Positions 46,298 through 57,222 are shown, counted from the first letter of the stretch. The stretch: 64,000 nt of DNA from DATJPW01 sp963752855 (GCA_963752855.1 CAVVZX010000047.1:124001-188000); one strand, 5' to 3'. Made by a program: numbers and translations. Notes: generated by a model not told the origin, from the letters alone.

Positions 46298-47613
46298 TCA
46301 GTTGTGCTTCTGCTCCTTTACTGCTGCTTGCGGCGTAGCCGGGGCCGACGACACTTTGTTGAGGGTGTCCAGTGCGGCCTTGATGGACCGTTTCGCGGGC
46401 TCGTGCTTTTCTGATTCCATAGCGCCCTGCAAAATCGGGATTACCGCCTGCGGGTTCGATTGCCCCAAGCGTTTCAAAACCGCCACTGAAATCATTCTGA
46501 CTCGAAGGTCGGGATCTTTGATGGTCCGCCCGAGGGTCCGGATTGCCTCCGGAGACGGCCCAAAGCCGGCAAGACAATTGATAGCCACGCTGCGAACCTG
46601 CGGTTCCTTGTCTTCCGTGAGCGCTGTGACCGCGGGCAATGCCTTTGCCGCCTGCTGACCAAGCCCTCTGATAATGTTTACCGCTAATAACTGATTCTCC
46701 AGGTCATTATCTTTCATCGCTTCGATCAAAGAATCCATGAAGAGACTTGCCTTGGGACGAAACCTCATGAGTCCCAGGAGCGCCTCTCTCCGATCGGCCG
46801 GGGAAGTGTCTTTAAGCGCTTGCACCAGCACGGGTATGGCAAAATCTCCCTTAGCGTCGATGGCTGTAAGAGCGTCCATCACTTCTCTTTTGTCGTGGGA
46901 TGTCGCGCTCGGATATAGCGCAGCGATGCGAGGAAGCGCCTCTACCGCTTGAGATTTCATGCCTCGGAGAACTTTGAGCGAATTGATTGCCGCCGGTTCC
47001 TGTTTCTTGTCTAAATTCTCGAGCAGGCCCGGCATGATATCTTGAGGTTTCTCATCGGCATATTGACGCAAGGCTTTTGCTGCAGCTCTGGTTGTGGTCT
47101 CTTTGTCGCTTCCCAATGCGTTCATTAGAAGAGGAATTGTGGATGCGTCCATCTTCCCCATTTCGGCCATAGCTACAGTAGCATCCAGTTGAGTCACAGG
47201 ATCCGGATCTTTAGTGAACTTCGTCAGGGCCTCTTCGACCTTAGAATTGCCTTTTCCGAGATTCCCCAAGGCCAGAGATGGCGGCGCGGCGCACTTCCAC
47301 TTCGCTGTCACCCGAGACGCTCCAATAAGGCCGGAGTGGTCTGTGAGCCTTCCCGCGGGAAAAAACCCAACGACTCGACGGCATTCTTTCTTACCTTGGC
47401 ATCCGAATCTTTAAGCGCTTCGATGAGAGGCGGGACCGCCCTCGCAGGCTTGTTTCAGCCGCATCCCAGTTCGTAGGCCGCCTTGGCCCTGATGTCGGGG
47501 CTTTCATTCTTCAGATTCTTGATATTCTCGTCAATGGAACTTGCAGCGGCTAACGAGAGCCACAGAAGGGAACTGAAGAGAATTATTAAAGTCTTAAACA
47601 TAAAGTCTCTCAT
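46298..47613 (-). pseudogene. Secreted HEAT-repeat protein, several reading-frame breaks
   Basis: Signal peptide FKTLIILFSSLLWLSLAAAS at the start (ATG 47613). HEAT repeats run to the end, for example AVPPLIEALKDSDAKVRKNA, IPLLMNALGSDKETTTRAAA and VITALTEDKEPQV-type units (VTALTEDKEPQVRSVAINCL). Breaks: an in-frame TGA at 47455-47457, an extra base in CCC at 47311-47313 and one in CCCC at 47264-47267. After repair the protein is about 435 residues. Because two breaks sit in homopolymers, error is likely, but the in-frame stop leaves true decay possible. It follows the YkgJ-type gene by 5 bases. Confidence 0.65.
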
Positions 47614-47618
47614 CGTCC

Positions 47619-48410
47619 TTACCTTTTTCCGCCGAGAACTATCTGCTTCTTGTGTTCGAGATAATCCCGGTCGATTTTCAAGAACCCCTTTTTCCCGAAA
47701 AACGCAAAACGAAGCCATTGCCCCGCAAAGTAAAGAAGCGAGACATCGTCCTCGCGAATCTTTTCCAGTATGTCGTCATCAACATGGAATTTCTTTAGAA
47801 AAGAACTTTCGAATACGAATTCCCGGAAACGGTCCACATCATAAATTGCCATCATGAACATGTCCTGCATTCGGGAATCTGCGATCTTTTGTTCCCATAC
47901 CTGGTCCGCCGACATCACATCTTTTAAATTATGATCGAGATCGTCATAAACGTAAAGACCCTGCTCTTTTCTCCAGCGCTCGACAGTCCATTCTTCGGCT
48001 TGGCCAAGACCGTGGCATGTATCCGATTCTACGATGAAAGAGTATTCCACTCCTTGCTCGGTGTCCAAAGGGTAGAGGCGGCATGAATAAGGCCGATTCT
48101 CATAGACCGTGCAGCCCTGCTCTGAAACGAACGGACACTTTTTCTCTTCATCCGCGGTCATTCTCAAGACTACGGCAGGCAGTCCGCTCACGGGGGATAT
48201 CACCATATCAGTATATTTGGTCAAAAAAGCCGTCGATGGAATTCCCAGCGCATGTCGCAGCCTGATCACATCAAGTGGATTCAGGAAGATGGTTACATCG
48301 CGACAACAGGAGTTGAAACAATCTATGCCGGGTTTGCACGAAAAATTGAATGCGTCATCCCAAGTCATGAGAGGCCGACCGCAGCGGCGCTCCGATTCAG
48401 CGATTTTCAT
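47619..48410 (-). CDS. YkgJ-family cysteine-cluster protein
   Basis: 263 residues. The conserved Cys set is CKPGIDCFNSCCRDVTIFLN and CPFVSEQGCTVYENRPYSCR-LYPL, typical of the CxxCxxCC-type zinc or iron cluster family (UPF0153/YkgJ). The C-terminal 120 residues are helical. Function of the family is not established. It lies 11 bases after the SEC-C/TPR gene and 5 bases before the HEAT gene, so the three form a unit. Confidence 0.87.
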   Translation of the reverse strand: MKIAESERRCGRPLMTWDDAFNFSCKPGIDCFNSCCRDVTIFLNPLDVIRLRHALGIPSTAFLTKYTDMVISPVSGLPAVVLRMTADEEKKCPFVSEQGCTVYENRPYSCRLYPLDTEQGVEYSFIVESDTCHGLGQAEEWTVERWRKEQGLYVYDDLDHNLKDVMSADQVWEQKIADSRMQDMFMMAIYDVDRFREFVFESSFLKKFHVDDDILEKIREDDVSLLYFAGQWLRFAFFGKKGFLKIDRDYLEHKKQIVLGGKR

Positions 48411-48421
48411 CTAAAATCCTT

Positions 48422-49402
48422 TCAATTGATTTGCGCGGAATCGCGCTCGATTTCAGTGGCCTCCAGGCGCCGGATGCTTTCCTTTGCCGCCTTATTTTCA
48501 GGATCCAGCTCCAAAGTGGTCCGCCAACAGGCCAGGGCCTTTTCTTGGTCTCCGAGCAGTTCGAAAGCGATACCTCGTTGGTGATGGGCGCTTATGTAAT
48601 CCGGGCGAATCAAAACCGCACGCTCAAAACAGTGCAAGGCATGAGACACGTCCCGGTTTTTTATTAGAGATATTTGACCCATATTGTACCATGCTTGGGC
48701 ATAATTCGGATTGAGATCCACGGATTTCCGGAATTGAGCCAGGGCTTCTTCTTCCTTCTTCAAGAATGTGTATGCGACACCTAAGTTATAGAAAATTGTG
48801 GGATCCTCCGGGTCTATTTCGGCCAATTTTTCCAGCCGCGCCGCGGCCGACTCGTACTTTTCAGCATCCATATCGGAAAAAGCTCTTTGAAGTTGCGCCT
48901 GCACCTTGAAAAAGGTGGGTCCGATTTTTCCACTGCGGATATGCTCTATTACTCTTATTATTTCAAGTAAATTATCTTTAGTGGATGAATCAAAACGATA
49001 TTCTAAACATTTCTGGAAAGATGAGTAGGCTTCGTCGAATTTTTCCGCACAACCTGCGGCCACTCCGAGGCGGTAATTGAGGTCTCGGTGGAAAGAAATC
49101 GGAGCTATTTCCAGTGCCTTGGCATAGTATTCCATGGCCGAAGAATAATCTTCCAGGCCGTCGTAGCAGGCTGCTATAGCCTCGAGGATTTCATGTGGCT
49201 CAGCAGATAATTCGAGGCAGGAATTAAAAAGGCGGACAGCCTCCTCAAAATTTTCTTGGGACATCTCCTTAAAAGCCTCGGCTCGAAGGCGGGCTGCTTC
49301 AGGGTCGAGATTCTCGGGCTGCTGATTTTTTTTCAAGCAACATTTCTTATATTTTAGCCCGCTTCCGCATGGGCAGGGATCGTTTCTTGAATGATTAATC
49401 AT
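48422..49402 (-). CDS. SEC-C motif and TPR protein
   Basis: 326 residues. It starts with a SEC-C zinc motif, RNDPCPCGSGLKYKKCCLKK, as found at the SecA C-terminus. Then about seven TPR units: EAVRLFNSCLELSAEPHEIL, AMEYYAKALEIAPISFHRDL, ALAQFRKSVDLNPNYAQAWY and others. It probably binds a protein partner through the TPRs; the SEC-C motif may bind the ribosome or SecB-like factors. No signal peptide, so cytoplasmic. Confidence 0.88.
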   Translation of the reverse strand: MINHSRNDPCPCGSGLKYKKCCLKKNQQPENLDPEAARLRAEAFKEMSQENFEEAVRLFNSCLELSAEPHEILEAIAACYDGLEDYSSAMEYYAKALEIAPISFHRDLNYRLGVAAGCAEKFDEAYSSFQKCLEYRFDSSTKDNLLEIIRVIEHIRSGKIGPTFFKVQAQLQRAFSDMDAEKYESAAARLEKLAEIDPEDPTIFYNLGVAYTFLKKEEEALAQFRKSVDLNPNYAQAWYNMGQISLIKNRDVSHALHCFERAVLIRPDYISAHHQRGIAFELLGDQEKALACWRTTLELDPENKAAKESIRRLEATEIERDSAQIN

Positions 49403-49923
49403 GGATTGAGGGCTCCTTCTGCGTAATTTTTAATGTTAACATGTAAATTTGTGACTGACAAGTCCGGCGGCTCCTAATTTCGTGAACAAAAAAGCCCGAT
49501 TTATATACAAAATGTTCTTGACACTCCCCTAACAAATTTGATTTAATGCAGACTTTCCTGTACAGTATGTGGTCGGTCCGCAGGAATGGCCCATACCAGC
49601 TCTAAAATCTCAAGAGCCAGTGAAAACTCGTTCTGGTCGGGAACAGAGGGATGTATCAGAGCCGGCAAGCGATTGCGGTCCTTGGCCGTGAAGCTCACTA
49701 GAGCTTAAGTCGGGAAGTGCTTCCGGTGGTTGGGGTGAGAAACAGTGTGGGGCTCAGACACAACTATTCTGAGAACATGCGCTTTTGCCACTATCCACCT
49801 CGGTCAGAGGCCGTAACGACTATATATAGAAAGGAGAGTCTCTGGCAATAAGGCCGTAAACCACAAACCCAAAGGGAAACAGATTATTACTCAAAAGCCT
49901 AACTAAACCTAGGAGGTTAGTTC
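49403..49923. other. Long leader/intergenic region before aprB
   Basis: 520 bases without a gene. It contains a promoter at 49518 and a perfect ribosome site AGGAGG at 49911-49916. If the promoter is right, the aprBA transcript has a leader of about 370 bases, which could be structured. It contains G-rich tracts (GGTGGTTGGGGTGAG near 49721) and no T-run terminator. Confidence 0.5.
49518..49547 (+). promoter_or_regulatory. Possible promoter of aprBA-qmoABC
   Basis: TTGACA at 49518-49523, 18-base spacer, TTTAAT at 49542-49547. Confidence 0.5.
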
Positions 49924-50367
49924 ATGCCAAGCTTCGTTATTATGGAAAAATGTGATGGATGCAAGGGTCAGGACAAAACCGCTTGCCTGTACATCTGCCC
50001 GAACGATCTAATGGCCCTTGACAAAGAAAAAATGAAAGCCTGGAATAGAGAGCCGGAACTCTGCTGGGAATGCTACAATTGCGTTAAGATATGCCCTCAG
50101 CAGGCCATTGACGTCAGGGGTTACGCGGACTTCGTTCCCATGGGCGCGTCAGTCGTACCGCTTCGGGGTTCCGAAGACATCATGTGGACTGTTAAGTTCC
50201 GCAACGGAATGGTAAAGCGTTTCAAGTTCCCGATTCGGACGACTCCGGAAGGTACTGCCAAACCCGATGGCGGTTATGGCGAGGTCACGACGGATCTGGC
50301 CAGCCAGTGCCTTTACAACGAGCCCGAGGCCTTGAGGCTAAAAGAGCTCCCGACATTAAAGAAGTAA
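49924..50367 (+). CDS. aprB: Adenylylsulfate reductase subunit beta
   Basis: 147-residue ferredoxin-like subunit that feeds electrons to AprA for APS reduction to sulfite and AMP, in the cytoplasm. Two [4Fe-4S] motifs: CDGCKGQDKTACLYICP and CWECYNCVKICPQQAIDV. The C-terminal tail (KFPIRTTPEGTAKPDGGY) wraps the alpha subunit in known structures. AGGAGG lies 7 bases before the ATG. Start of the sulfate-reduction operon. Confidence 0.96.
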   Translation: MPSFVIMEKCDGCKGQDKTACLYICPNDLMALDKEKMKAWNREPELCWECYNCVKICPQQAIDVRGYADFVPMGASVVPLRGSEDIMWTVKFRNGMVKRFKFPIRTTPEGTAKPDGGYGEVTTDLASQCLYNEPEALRLKELPTLKK

Positions 50368-50385
50368 TTTTTGGGAGGTATAAAT

Positions 50386-52264
50386 ATGGCGAATTTCGAG
50401 ACTGTAGAAGTCACTACTGATATTCTCATATGCGGTGGAGGGATGGCTGCTTGTGGCGCCGCAGTCGAGGCCTCTTATTGGGCCAAGAAGAACGGTCTGA
50501 AGGTAACCCTCGTGGACAAGGCTGCCATGGATCGTTCCGGCGCAGTGGCAATGGGTCTGTCGGCCCTCAACCAGTATGTAGACCTGAACAGCGGAGACAA
50601 CACCTGTGAAGACTATGTGCGTTACGTCCGCAATGACCTTATGGGGATCACCCGTGAGGACCTGGTCTATGACATTGCTCGTCACGTGGATTCCACTGTG
50701 CATCTCTTCGAAAAGTGGGGTCTCCCCATCTGGAAGGATGCGGCCGGGTAAGTACGTTCATGAGGGTCGTTGGCAGCTCATGATCAACGGTGAGTCCTAT
50801 AAAGTAATCGTGGCCGAGGCCGCGAAGAACGCTCTTGCCCAAAACGGCGGAGAGTATTTCGAGCGCATTTTCATCACATATCCGCTGATGGATGGTGATC
50901 GGATCGCCGGCGCTGTTGGTTTCAGCACCCGTGAAGACAAATTCTATGTGTTCAAGGCCAAAGCCGTAATGGCGGCCATGGGCGGCGCGGTTCACGTGTT
51001 TAAGCCCAGGAGCGTAGGCGAAGGTCTTGGCCGTGCATGGTATCCACCCTGGAACACCGGCTCAAGCTTGGCTTTCACCCTGTTGGCCGGCGCAGAGCAG
51101 ACCTGCCAGGAAGTTCGTTTCATCCCTGTTCGTTTCAAGGATGGTTACGGGCCTGTCGGCGCGTGGTTCCTCCTGTTCAAATCCCGTGCGACGAACGCCT
51201 ACGGCGGCGAGTACATGGTCGAGCACAAGGACGAGCTGGCGAAGTGGGGCTCCTACGGAGCAGTAAAGCCGATTCCTGCCAACCTGCGTAACTGGCTGGG
51301 AATGCTCGACGAGTTCGCGGGCCTGGGACCGATCTACATGAGAACCGAGGAGGCCATTCAGAAGATAGCCGAACAGTTCAAGGACGACCCCAAAGAGTTC
51401 AAGAAGAAGATGAAGGAACTCGATTCAGAAGCCTGGGAAGACTTCCTCGACATGACGATTTCACAGGCCATTCTTTGGGCGGGCACGAACGTGCAGCCTG
51501 AGGAGAAGTCCTCGGAAATAGCGGCCTCCGAGCCGTACTTCATCGGATCTCACTCCGGCGCTTCCGGCGCATGGGTGAGCGGACCCAAGGACCTGGCTCC
51601 GAAAGAGTACTTCTGGGGCTATGAGTATATGTCCACGGTGAAGGGTCTGTTCTGTGCGGGCGACGCATCCGGCGCTTCCAGCCATAAGTTCTCTACAGGT
51701 TCTCATGCCGAAGGGCGGGCTGCCGGTAAGTCCATGGTGCGGTTCGTAGTGGAGAACAATACCCAGCCCAACGTGGACGCGGGGAAAGTCAATGAGCTTA
51801 AGGCTAAGATTTTGAAGCCTCTTGACATCTTCGCAGAGCATGCGGCTAAATCGAGCGATCCTGAGATCAATCCCGAATTCTGCCGGCCCAAGATGTTCAT
51901 GTTCCGCTTGCAGAAAATCATGGATGAGTATGTCGGCGGCGTGACCTCAGGTTTCAAAACGAACGATAAGAAGCTTGAAAGGGCGCTGGAACTTCTGGGA
52001 TATTTGAAGGAAGACTCCGAGAAGCTGGCTGCCGCGGATCTGCACGATCTGCTGCGCTGCCATGAAAACCTCCAGAGAATGTGGCAGGCGGAAACTCACG
52101 CGAGAACCATCCTGTTCCGTGAAGAGACCCGTTGGCCGGGATACTATTTCCGGAGTGACAAACCCACTCTGGATGAAGCGAACTGGAAAGTCTTCGTCAA
52201 CTGCTCCTATAAGGACGGCAAGTGGGAATTCAAAAAGGTTCCTATCATTTCAATAGTTAACTAA
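50386..52264 (+). CDS. aprA: Adenylylsulfate reductase subunit alpha, frameshifted
   Basis: Flavoprotein subunit that reduces APS. The FAD-binding N-terminus is TDILICGGGMAACGAAVEAS, with DKAAMDRSGAVAMGLSALNQ. Further markers are MAAMGGAVHVFKPRSVGEGL, GRAWYPPWNTGSSLA and GLFCAGDASGASSHKFSTGS. The frame shifts in GGG at 50746-50748: LPIWKDAAG in frame 1 is followed, after dropping one base, by KYVHEGRWQLMINGESYKV in frame 2. Rebuilt length is about 626 residues, shorter than the 660 or so of typical AprA, which I could not verify against a family alignment. The shift is probably an error, as the gene is otherwise intact. Confidence 0.92.
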
Positions 52265-52384
52265 CCGATCACTTGGTCCTATAAACTCCGGGCACATGCT
52301 TCTGTACCCGGAGTTCCATTAAAGAGCAAGCCAGGCGATTGAGGGGGCATCGTGCCCTCTCATTGCCATTTCAGGGAGGCAAGC

Positions 52385-53651
52385 ATGGCTGGAGAAAAGA
52401 CCGTACCCGTTGTCGGAGGCGGCATTAGCGGGATAACCGCCGCGTTGGAAGCTGCGGAGGCCGGGTGCAAAGTCATCCTGGTGGAAAAACTTCCTTATTT
52501 GGGAGGCCGCGTTGCCAGGCTGAATAAGTACTTTCCCAAGCTTTGTCCTCCCACATGCGGACTGGAAATCAATTTTAAACGAATGCGCGGAAATGCGGAT
52601 ATCAAAATATATACGTGCGCTGAAGTGGAGAGTATTTCCGGGACAAAGGGGGATTATTCAGCGGCCATAAAGGTGTCGCCCAGATATATATCGGATCAGT
52701 CGGCGACAAATAAATGCGTCGAAGACTGCCCTGTAGAGATTCCTAACGACTTCAATTACGGAATGGACAGTATTAAAGCCGTCTATCTGCCTTATGAAAT
52801 GGCGTATCCAATGAATTTGGTGGCGGATAGAGAGGCCCTGAAACGAATTGAAGGTTCAGGCGAATTCAATGCGTTCGTAGATTCATGTAAATCCAAAGGA
52901 ATAAACATTGACCTTAACGCTGAAGCCCAAACGCATTGATGTAAGCGTAAATTCGATCGTATGGGCGACGGGTTGGAAGCCTTACGACGCGGTCAAACTC
53001 GACAAACTCGGCTACGGCCGCTGCGCAAATGTCATCACTAATGTGATGATGGAACGGTTGGCCGCAGTCGGTGGCCCTACCAAAGGGGAAATAGTTAGGC
53101 CTTCCGATGGCAAAAAAGTGAACAATCTGGCATTCGTGCAATGCGCCGGCTCACGGGACAGGAATCATCTTCCGTACTGTTCATCGATATGTTGCCTGGC
53201 GTCCTTGAAGCAAGCCACCTATTTGAGAGACTACAATCCGGACTCTCGGGCCCAGATTTTCTATATAGACTTGAGGGCATACGGTAGATTCGAGTACTTC
53301 TATGACAGGGTGACCAAAGACGAGAATATCATTCTTACGAAAGGTAAGATAGTGAATATCACGGAGGATCCGGCCACCAAAGACGTGATTTTGGAAGGCG
53401 AGGACATACTTTCCGGCAAGAAAATACGCCGCGCCTTTGACATGGCCGTTTTGGCCACGGGCATGCAACCCAATACCAGTATCGAAAAAGTTCCCGCGAC
53501 AGGGGTGTCTTACGACGAATTCGGGTTCATAGTGTCAGATGAAGGCATACATGCCGCAGGGGTGTCGAAAAGGCCTATGGATGTTGGCACATGCTTGCAA
53601 GATGCCACAGGAGCCGCATTGAAAGCCCTTCAGGATGCAGTGGGGAGGTAA
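52385..53651 (+). CDS. qmoA: Quinone-interacting oxidoreductase subunit A, frameshifted
   Basis: HdrA-like FAD subunit of QmoABC, which links the menaquinone pool to AprBA. VVGGGISGITAALEAAEAGC binds FAD; KLCPPTCGLEINFKRM is the characteristic Cys-containing segment. After the shift near 52932-52935, IDVSVNSIVWATGWKPYDAV continues and CAGSRDRNHLPYCSSICC follows. The two halves join when one base is dropped (AEAQT to IDVSV). Rebuilt length about 422 residues. GGGAGG precedes the ATG at 52385. Confidence 0.92.
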
Positions 53652-53654
53652 GCA

Positions 53655-55946
53655 ATGGATCAAAAAATCGGAGTTTATATTGATACAGGATACGGCATCG
53701 GGGAATCTCTTGACGTGGACGCCCTTTCCGCTGTGGCCAAGGATGAATTCAAGGTTGCTGTCTGCAAGGCGGAGCCCTACTGGAATACTCCGGACAGACT
53801 GGCCGAAATCAGAAATGACATAGCGAATGAAGGATTGACCGCCGTAATCATAGCAGGTCCTTCTATGAGAGTGTTTCAGCAGGAGTTTAAGTTCGACGGC
53901 GTCATAACTGAGAGGATCAATCTTCGAGAGCACGTAATCTGGAGCCACCCGGCGAATGACGAAGATACTCAGATGCTCGCCGAAGACTATATGAGAATGG
54001 GCATAACAAAGACGACGAAGTACGAAGACCGACCACCGTTCATGGAGCCGGTCGATAAGAGTGTCCTCGTCATCGGCGGAGGTATGACGGGAATAACAGC
54101 GGCCCTCGAAGCGGCCAAAGCCGGTTATCAAGTTTATCTTGTTGAAAAGGAACCTCAACTGGGAGGTTGGGCCAATAAATTTCACAAGGTATTCAATGGG
54201 CAGCCGCCATATACGGAAATTGTGGATTCACCGGCGCAGGAAAAAATTTCCGCAGTAAACAAAAATGAGAAAATAAAAGTTTTCACCGGTCATCGGGTCT
54301 ACAGCATTTCCGGCGCCCCCGGGATGTTTGACGTGATCGTCCGGCCTGACGGGCCTTGGAACGAAAAACTAGTAAAGGAACAGAACGAATGGCTCGCGGC
54401 CAAGTTGGCCAGGGAGGCCGGGGGCGAAGAAGAAACAAAACCTGCGGCAGCCGCCGCTGAAAAGCCGGCCGAGGCGGAAAAGGTTGAGGCTGAAGAGCCT
54501 AAAGACTTTCCTCATGAAGCATTTCGCGTGGGAGCGGTAGTTCTCGCCGCCGGGTGGCGACCCGAGGAGCCAACAGGCTGTGAACATCTGGGGTACGGGA
54601 AATATCCCGACGTTATTACCAACGTCCGGATGGAAGAGCTGGCTGCTCAGGGCAAAATCAAAAGGCCGTCGGATGGTAAAGAAGTCAGCTCCGTCGCGTT
54701 TATCGACGCAACAAGCCCGGACGCCGAGCATCCGTTGCTTTACTGTTCTTCCGTCACGTCCTTGGTTGCGTTGAAGCAGGCGCAGTACGTGCGAAAGTCT
54801 AACCCGGAGGGGAAGGCGTACATTTTCTACGAGAACATGAGGACACCCGGTCAGTACGAAATATTTTATCAGGCCATGCAAGACGACCCCGGTGTTTTTC
54901 TCTCAAAGGGAACTCCGCTGAGCGTGACTAACGGCTCGTCAGGTCTTAGTATCGAGTTGAAGGATACGCTCCTGGGTGAAAAATTAAGGATCAATGCGGA
55001 CCTGGTGGTGTTGTCGACCGGGATGGTTCCCGCTACGAAGGATGCGGCAATTCTGAATTTGAAATATCGGCAAGGGCCGTTCTTGCCGCAGAATCCCTAC
55101 GGGTTCAATGATTCGCACTTCATATGCTTCCCGTATGAAACCCAGAGGACAGGGATTTACACCGCAGGATGCGTCAGGCAGCCCATGGATTTCATGAGCT
55201 GCGAGACGGATGCCACAGGAGCGGCGCTAAAGGCTATTCAGTGTGTGGAACTGGTCGCTCAGGGCAAAGCGGTCCATCCCAGAGCGGGTGATCAATCCTT
55301 CCCCGAGATATTTGTTCAAAGGTGCACCCAGTGTAAGCGATGCACGGAAGAATGTCCGTTTGGGGCTTATGATGAAAAACCGGACGGAACTCCGCTGCCC
55401 AAGCCAACGCGTTGCAGGAGATGCGCTATCTGTATGGGTTCATGTCCTGAGCGAATTATCTCATTCAAGGATCATTCTGTGGAAATGATCGGTTCCATGG
55501 TGAAATCCATCAATGTTCCCGACGCATATGACGAGAAACCGCGGGTAATCGTTTTTATTTGCGAGAATGACGCCTATCCCGCTGTGGACATGGCCGGAAT
55601 CAACAGATATCAGTACAGCTCATTTGTCAGATTCATCCCGCTTAGGTGCCTTGGAAACATCAACATGGTGTGGATAGCGGATGCTCTGTCGAAAGGCATA
55701 GACGGTATTCTGCTAATTGGGTGCAAGTATGGCGACGATTATCAATGCCACTTTGTGAAAGGAAGCGAGCTGGCTGAATACCGTATGGGAAAGATCTCCG
55801 AGACATTGCAGCGACTGGTGCTGGAACCGGAGCGCATCCGTGTGGAGCAACTGGCTATAGATGAATATGCAAGAATTCCAAAGATCGTGGACGAATTCAT
55901 GGAGAAGCTGGGTGAATTCGAACCGAACCCCTACAAAGGTTTCTAA
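53655..55946 (+). CDS. qmoB: Quinone-interacting oxidoreductase subunit B
   Basis: 763-residue flavo-iron-sulfur subunit. N-terminal part IGVYIDTGYGIGESLDVDAL, FAD loop VLVIGGGMTGITAALEAAKA, second HdrA-type domain, then two [4Fe-4S] sets (CTQCKRCTEECP and CRRCAICMGSCPE) and a C-terminal MvhD-like domain (VIVFICENDAYPAVDMAGIN, LLIGCKYGDDYQCHF). An Ala/Glu/Lys-rich stretch (about residues 255-290: TKPAAAAAEKPAEAEKVEAE) interrupts the first FAD domain. Intact frame; starts 3 bases after qmoA. Confidence 0.95.
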   Translation: MDQKIGVYIDTGYGIGESLDVDALSAVAKDEFKVAVCKAEPYWNTPDRLAEIRNDIANEGLTAVIIAGPSMRVFQQEFKFDGVITERINLREHVIWSHPANDEDTQMLAEDYMRMGITKTTKYEDRPPFMEPVDKSVLVIGGGMTGITAALEAAKAGYQVYLVEKEPQLGGWANKFHKVFNGQPPYTEIVDSPAQEKISAVNKNEKIKVFTGHRVYSISGAPGMFDVIVRPDGPWNEKLVKEQNEWLAAKLAREAGGEEETKPAAAAAEKPAEAEKVEAEEPKDFPHEAFRVGAVVLAAGWRPEEPTGCEHLGYGKYPDVITNVRMEELAAQGKIKRPSDGKEVSSVAFIDATSPDAEHPLLYCSSVTSLVALKQAQYVRKSNPEGKAYIFYENMRTPGQYEIFYQAMQDDPGVFLSKGTPLSVTNGSSGLSIELKDTLLGEKLRINADLVVLSTGMVPATKDAAILNLKYRQGPFLPQNPYGFNDSHFICFPYETQRTGIYTAGCVRQPMDFMSCETDATGAALKAIQCVELVAQGKAVHPRAGDQSFPEIFVQRCTQCKRCTEECPFGAYDEKPDGTPLPKPTRCRRCAICMGSCPERIISFKDHSVEMIGSMVKSINVPDAYDEKPRVIVFICENDAYPAVDMAGINRYQYSSFVRFIPLRCLGNINMVWIADALSKGIDGILLIGCKYGDDYQCHFVKGSELAEYRMGKISETLQRLVLEPERIRVEQLAIDEYARIPKIVDEFMEKLGEFEPNPYKGF

Positions 55947-55958
55947 GGAGGCTTACCC

Positions 55959-57162
55959 ATGGCGAACGAGTTCGTTGCGGAACCTGACCTTCGGTTTGCC
56001 AGAGATCTGATAGAAGCGGGCGCTGGTGACCTTAAGAAATGTTATCAATCCGCGACATGTTCGGTCGCGTGCCGAATTGCCCCGGACAATAATCCTTATC
56101 CGCGTAAAGAGATGATCTGGGCCCAGTGGGGCATGAAAGATCGGCTCTTGAACGATCCGGATGTGTGGCTGTGCCATCACTGCAATGACTGCTCGACACA
56201 GTGCCCGCGTGGAGCGTATCCCGGGGATGTGATGAAGGCTGTCCGCAAGATGCTAATACAGCAGTATTCATGGCCTTCATTCTTGGGCAAGCTTGTGGGG
56301 ACCTCGTCGCTGATGGTGGTCGCTCTGGCAATTCCGGTCCTTGTCGGTACTGGCCCTGGTGTACCTGAATCAAGGGTTCAGCTTTCCAAGGCCGATCAAT
56401 TACGGACAGTTTATCGACTACGTCTATATCCAGGTGGTTTTTACCGTAGCTCTGCTTTTTGCGGTCGTCTCCCTGGTGTTGAGCCTCAGGAAGTATTGGG
56501 AAAGGCTGCAATCCAGCAGCGTGATCGAGGTGGGATCCAGCCGGAAACCGTTTATCCCGAGTCTCATTGAAGGCCTCTCGGAGATTTTGCCTCACACGAC
56601 GTTCAAGGAATGCGAAGCGAATAACATCCGCTACGCTGCCCATCTTCTCACATTTTGGGGCATGATCGGCCTGTTTGTGACGACTGCCATAGTGGCTTTT
56701 AACATAGACATCCTTCATATTGCCCCGCCGTCTCGTGGCGGTCCCGGAACGGTCCCAATAAAGATCCTGGGCAACGTCAGCGCTGTGGCTTTCGTATTGG
56801 GACTTGCGATCATGCTCGTGCGAAGATTAACCGCGCCCGATCAGACCGGAAGCAGCTCTTACTTCGACTGGTTTTTCTTGTTCACCATTTTCGGAGCCGG
56901 CGCAACCGGTCTTCTCACGGAGCTGACGCGCTGGTCCGGCTCCATCGGTGGAGCCTACATTCTGTATACTATCCACCTGATGTTCGTGTTGTCGCTTTTT
57001 CTCTATCTTCCATTTTCGAAATTTGCGCACTTAGGCTATAGGACTATCGCGATAGCATGGGCTAAATCGGCGGGTAGGAATTTGACCTTACCGGTGGAGC
57101 CCAACTACGCTCCGGCCCCCGGCGCGGCGGAAGAGGGCGCCTCGGCTGAGGCGAAGGCTTGA
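55959..57162 (+). CDS. qmoC: Quinone-interacting membrane oxidoreductase subunit C, frameshifted
   Basis: Membrane anchor combining HdrC-like and cytochrome-b-like parts. The N-terminus has Fe-S cysteines (CYQSATCSVACRIAPDNNPY and CHHCNDCSTQCPRGAYPG). Membrane helices follow, for example YIQVVFTVALLFAVVSLVL and FIDYVY, with His in HLLTFWGMIGLF and YTIHLMFVLSLFLYLP that may bind heme. An extra C at 56339-56340 shifts VALAIPV to LSVLALVYLNQGFSFPRP. Rebuilt length about 400 residues. It passes electrons from menaquinol to QmoAB. Followed by a strong terminator. Confidence 0.92.
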
Positions 57163-57222
57163 GATGGAGAAAGGGCTGTCTCATTAGTGGTCCTCTGATA
57201 GACGTAATGAATCAGTGAAATA

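Noticed and set aside
50640..50760. Programmed frameshifting in aprA and other broken genes
   Set aside because: Sites do not share a slippery heptamer, they occur in many unrelated genes, and most need exactly one base removed, which fits sequence error better.
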